From contig CAMLCZ010000011.1 of the NCBI GenBank assembly GCA_946478665.1, positions 1 through 58,174 of the forward strand: DNA of 58,174 nucleotides, given 5' to 3'. The DNA comes from an uncultured Bartonella sp. (GTDB lineage Bacteria; Pseudomonadota; Alphaproteobacteria; Rhizobiales; Rhizobiaceae). The notes beneath the pieces are model-generated. The model was not told the origin of the DNA. It did not search any database and saw nothing but the letters and a program-made list of their open reading frames with translations. Position numbers and translations under genes: made by a program. Shown here one piece after another: positions 57,783 through 58,174 of this stretch (positions are counted from its first letter, which is position 1; every line of letters starts with the position of its first letter).

Positions 57783-58091
57783 TTTCTGTTTTTCAATCAT
57801 TTCGCAGATTTTAAAAGTTACGTCGATGGCGTGATAATGAGGAATGAACGCACTTAAGATTTTCAGTACACACTTAAGGTTTTTAAGTATCTGTCGTTCT
57901 GCGCTTGTGTATTAAAGTTGCGGAAATAAAATACCGTTATTGGCACTCATGAGCCAAGAAAATCACGTCATATAGGCATAAGCATTTTATCTATGCATTT
58001 GGCAGCCATTGAGCACTATTTGCCAAAATGTTTCACACATAAAACAGGGCATCAAGCGGTTTAAAAACTCTGCCTTCCAATATCCAATATG
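57783..58091. other. Gene-free stretch between secB and the right array
   Basis: About 310 bp with no convincing open frame. CACTTAAG occurs at 57851 and 57871, 20 bp apart, as a short direct repeat. In relatives dnaQ would converge on secB from beyond this edge; no part of it is visible. Confidence 0.5.
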
Positions 58092-58174
58092 CTAGCTTCT
58101 AGCTCCTAGCTTCTAGCTTCTAGCTCCTAGCTCCTAGCTCCTAGCTCCTAGCTCCTAGCTCCTAGCTCCTAGCT
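58092..58174. repeat. Heptamer tandem array, right end
   Basis: About 11.9 copies of CTAGCTY. In order from the inside the last base of the unit is T, C, T, T, then C in all further copies to the window edge. The C type is the exact reverse complement of the unit of the left array. The array is cut by the window end. Variant units are found only on the inner side. Confidence 0.97.

Noticed and set aside
1..58174. The window as a circular plasmid or a linear replicon with telomere-like ends
   Set aside because: All genes are core chromosomal loci such as dnaA, pnp, nusA and acnA, with no plasmid replication or partition genes. Joining the ends would create a long perfect palindrome, which suggests two separate array loci instead.
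1..58174. tRNA, rRNA or transposase genes
   Set aside because: I looked through the gaps for cloverleaf signatures such as GGTTCGAATCC and for transposase motifs and found none that I could support.

Overview
The window is a stretch of chromosome from an alphaproteobacterium of the order Hyphomicrobiales (Rhizobiales), most likely in or near the Bartonellaceae/Brucellaceae. The evidence is the gene order rimP-nusA-ylxR-infB-rbfA-truB-rpsO-pnp, the block lnt-phrR/praR-metK-trmB, the blocks dnaA-dnaN-recF and argD-argF-hslO, the presence of the cell-cycle regulator GcrA, and a bo3-type quinol oxidase. The DNA is moderately AT-rich. No rRNA, tRNA, CRISPR array, insertion sequence or phage gene was recognised.

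Layout. (1) 1-68: tandem array of a 7-bp unit. (2) 80-13657: RNA-metabolism and translation block on the minus strand (rsmC-like methyltransferase, pnp, rpsO, truB, rbfA, infB, ylxR, nusA, rimP), interrupted by one plus-strand MFS exporter at 4704-6335. (3) 13824-23759: minus-strand housekeeping (trmB, metK, PhrR/PraR-type regulator, lnt, corC, ybeY, phoH, miaB, rimI, tsaB); a repeat-built small ORF overlaps the end of corC. (4) 24268-24753: dps behind a candidate general-stress (EcfG) promoter. (5) 25400-29557: cyoABCD. (6) 29838-35451: aroQ, recF, dnaN, dnaA, rpsT, with a long regulatory gap upstream of dnaA that holds a perfect DnaA box and a perfect CtrA box. (7) 35642-41576: acnA diverging from ccmABCDG around a 17-bp palindrome that resembles an Irr operator. 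(8) 41757-45321: an ATP-grasp (RimK-family) and GNAT-C39 peptidase gene pair next to a LapG-like C93 cysteine peptidase; the best candidate here for a poorly described system. (9) 45430-51144: Cds1-like PLP enzyme, gcrA, argD-argF-hslO. (10) 51444-57702: class A PBP, DUF1402 protein, HTH regulator, Smr protein, Tim44-like protein, fxsA, secB. (11) 58092-58174: a second 7-bp array, the inverted counterpart of the left one.

Almost everything is core chromosomal machinery. The less ordinary material is between genes: inverted heptamer arrays at both ends, several perfect palindromes, likely CtrA, EcfG and Irr-type sites, a possible decayed gene near 25.1 kb, and a tim44-smr junction that lacks the mltA gene I would expect there. 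All functional calls are by motif and family recognition from the sequence; no database search was run.
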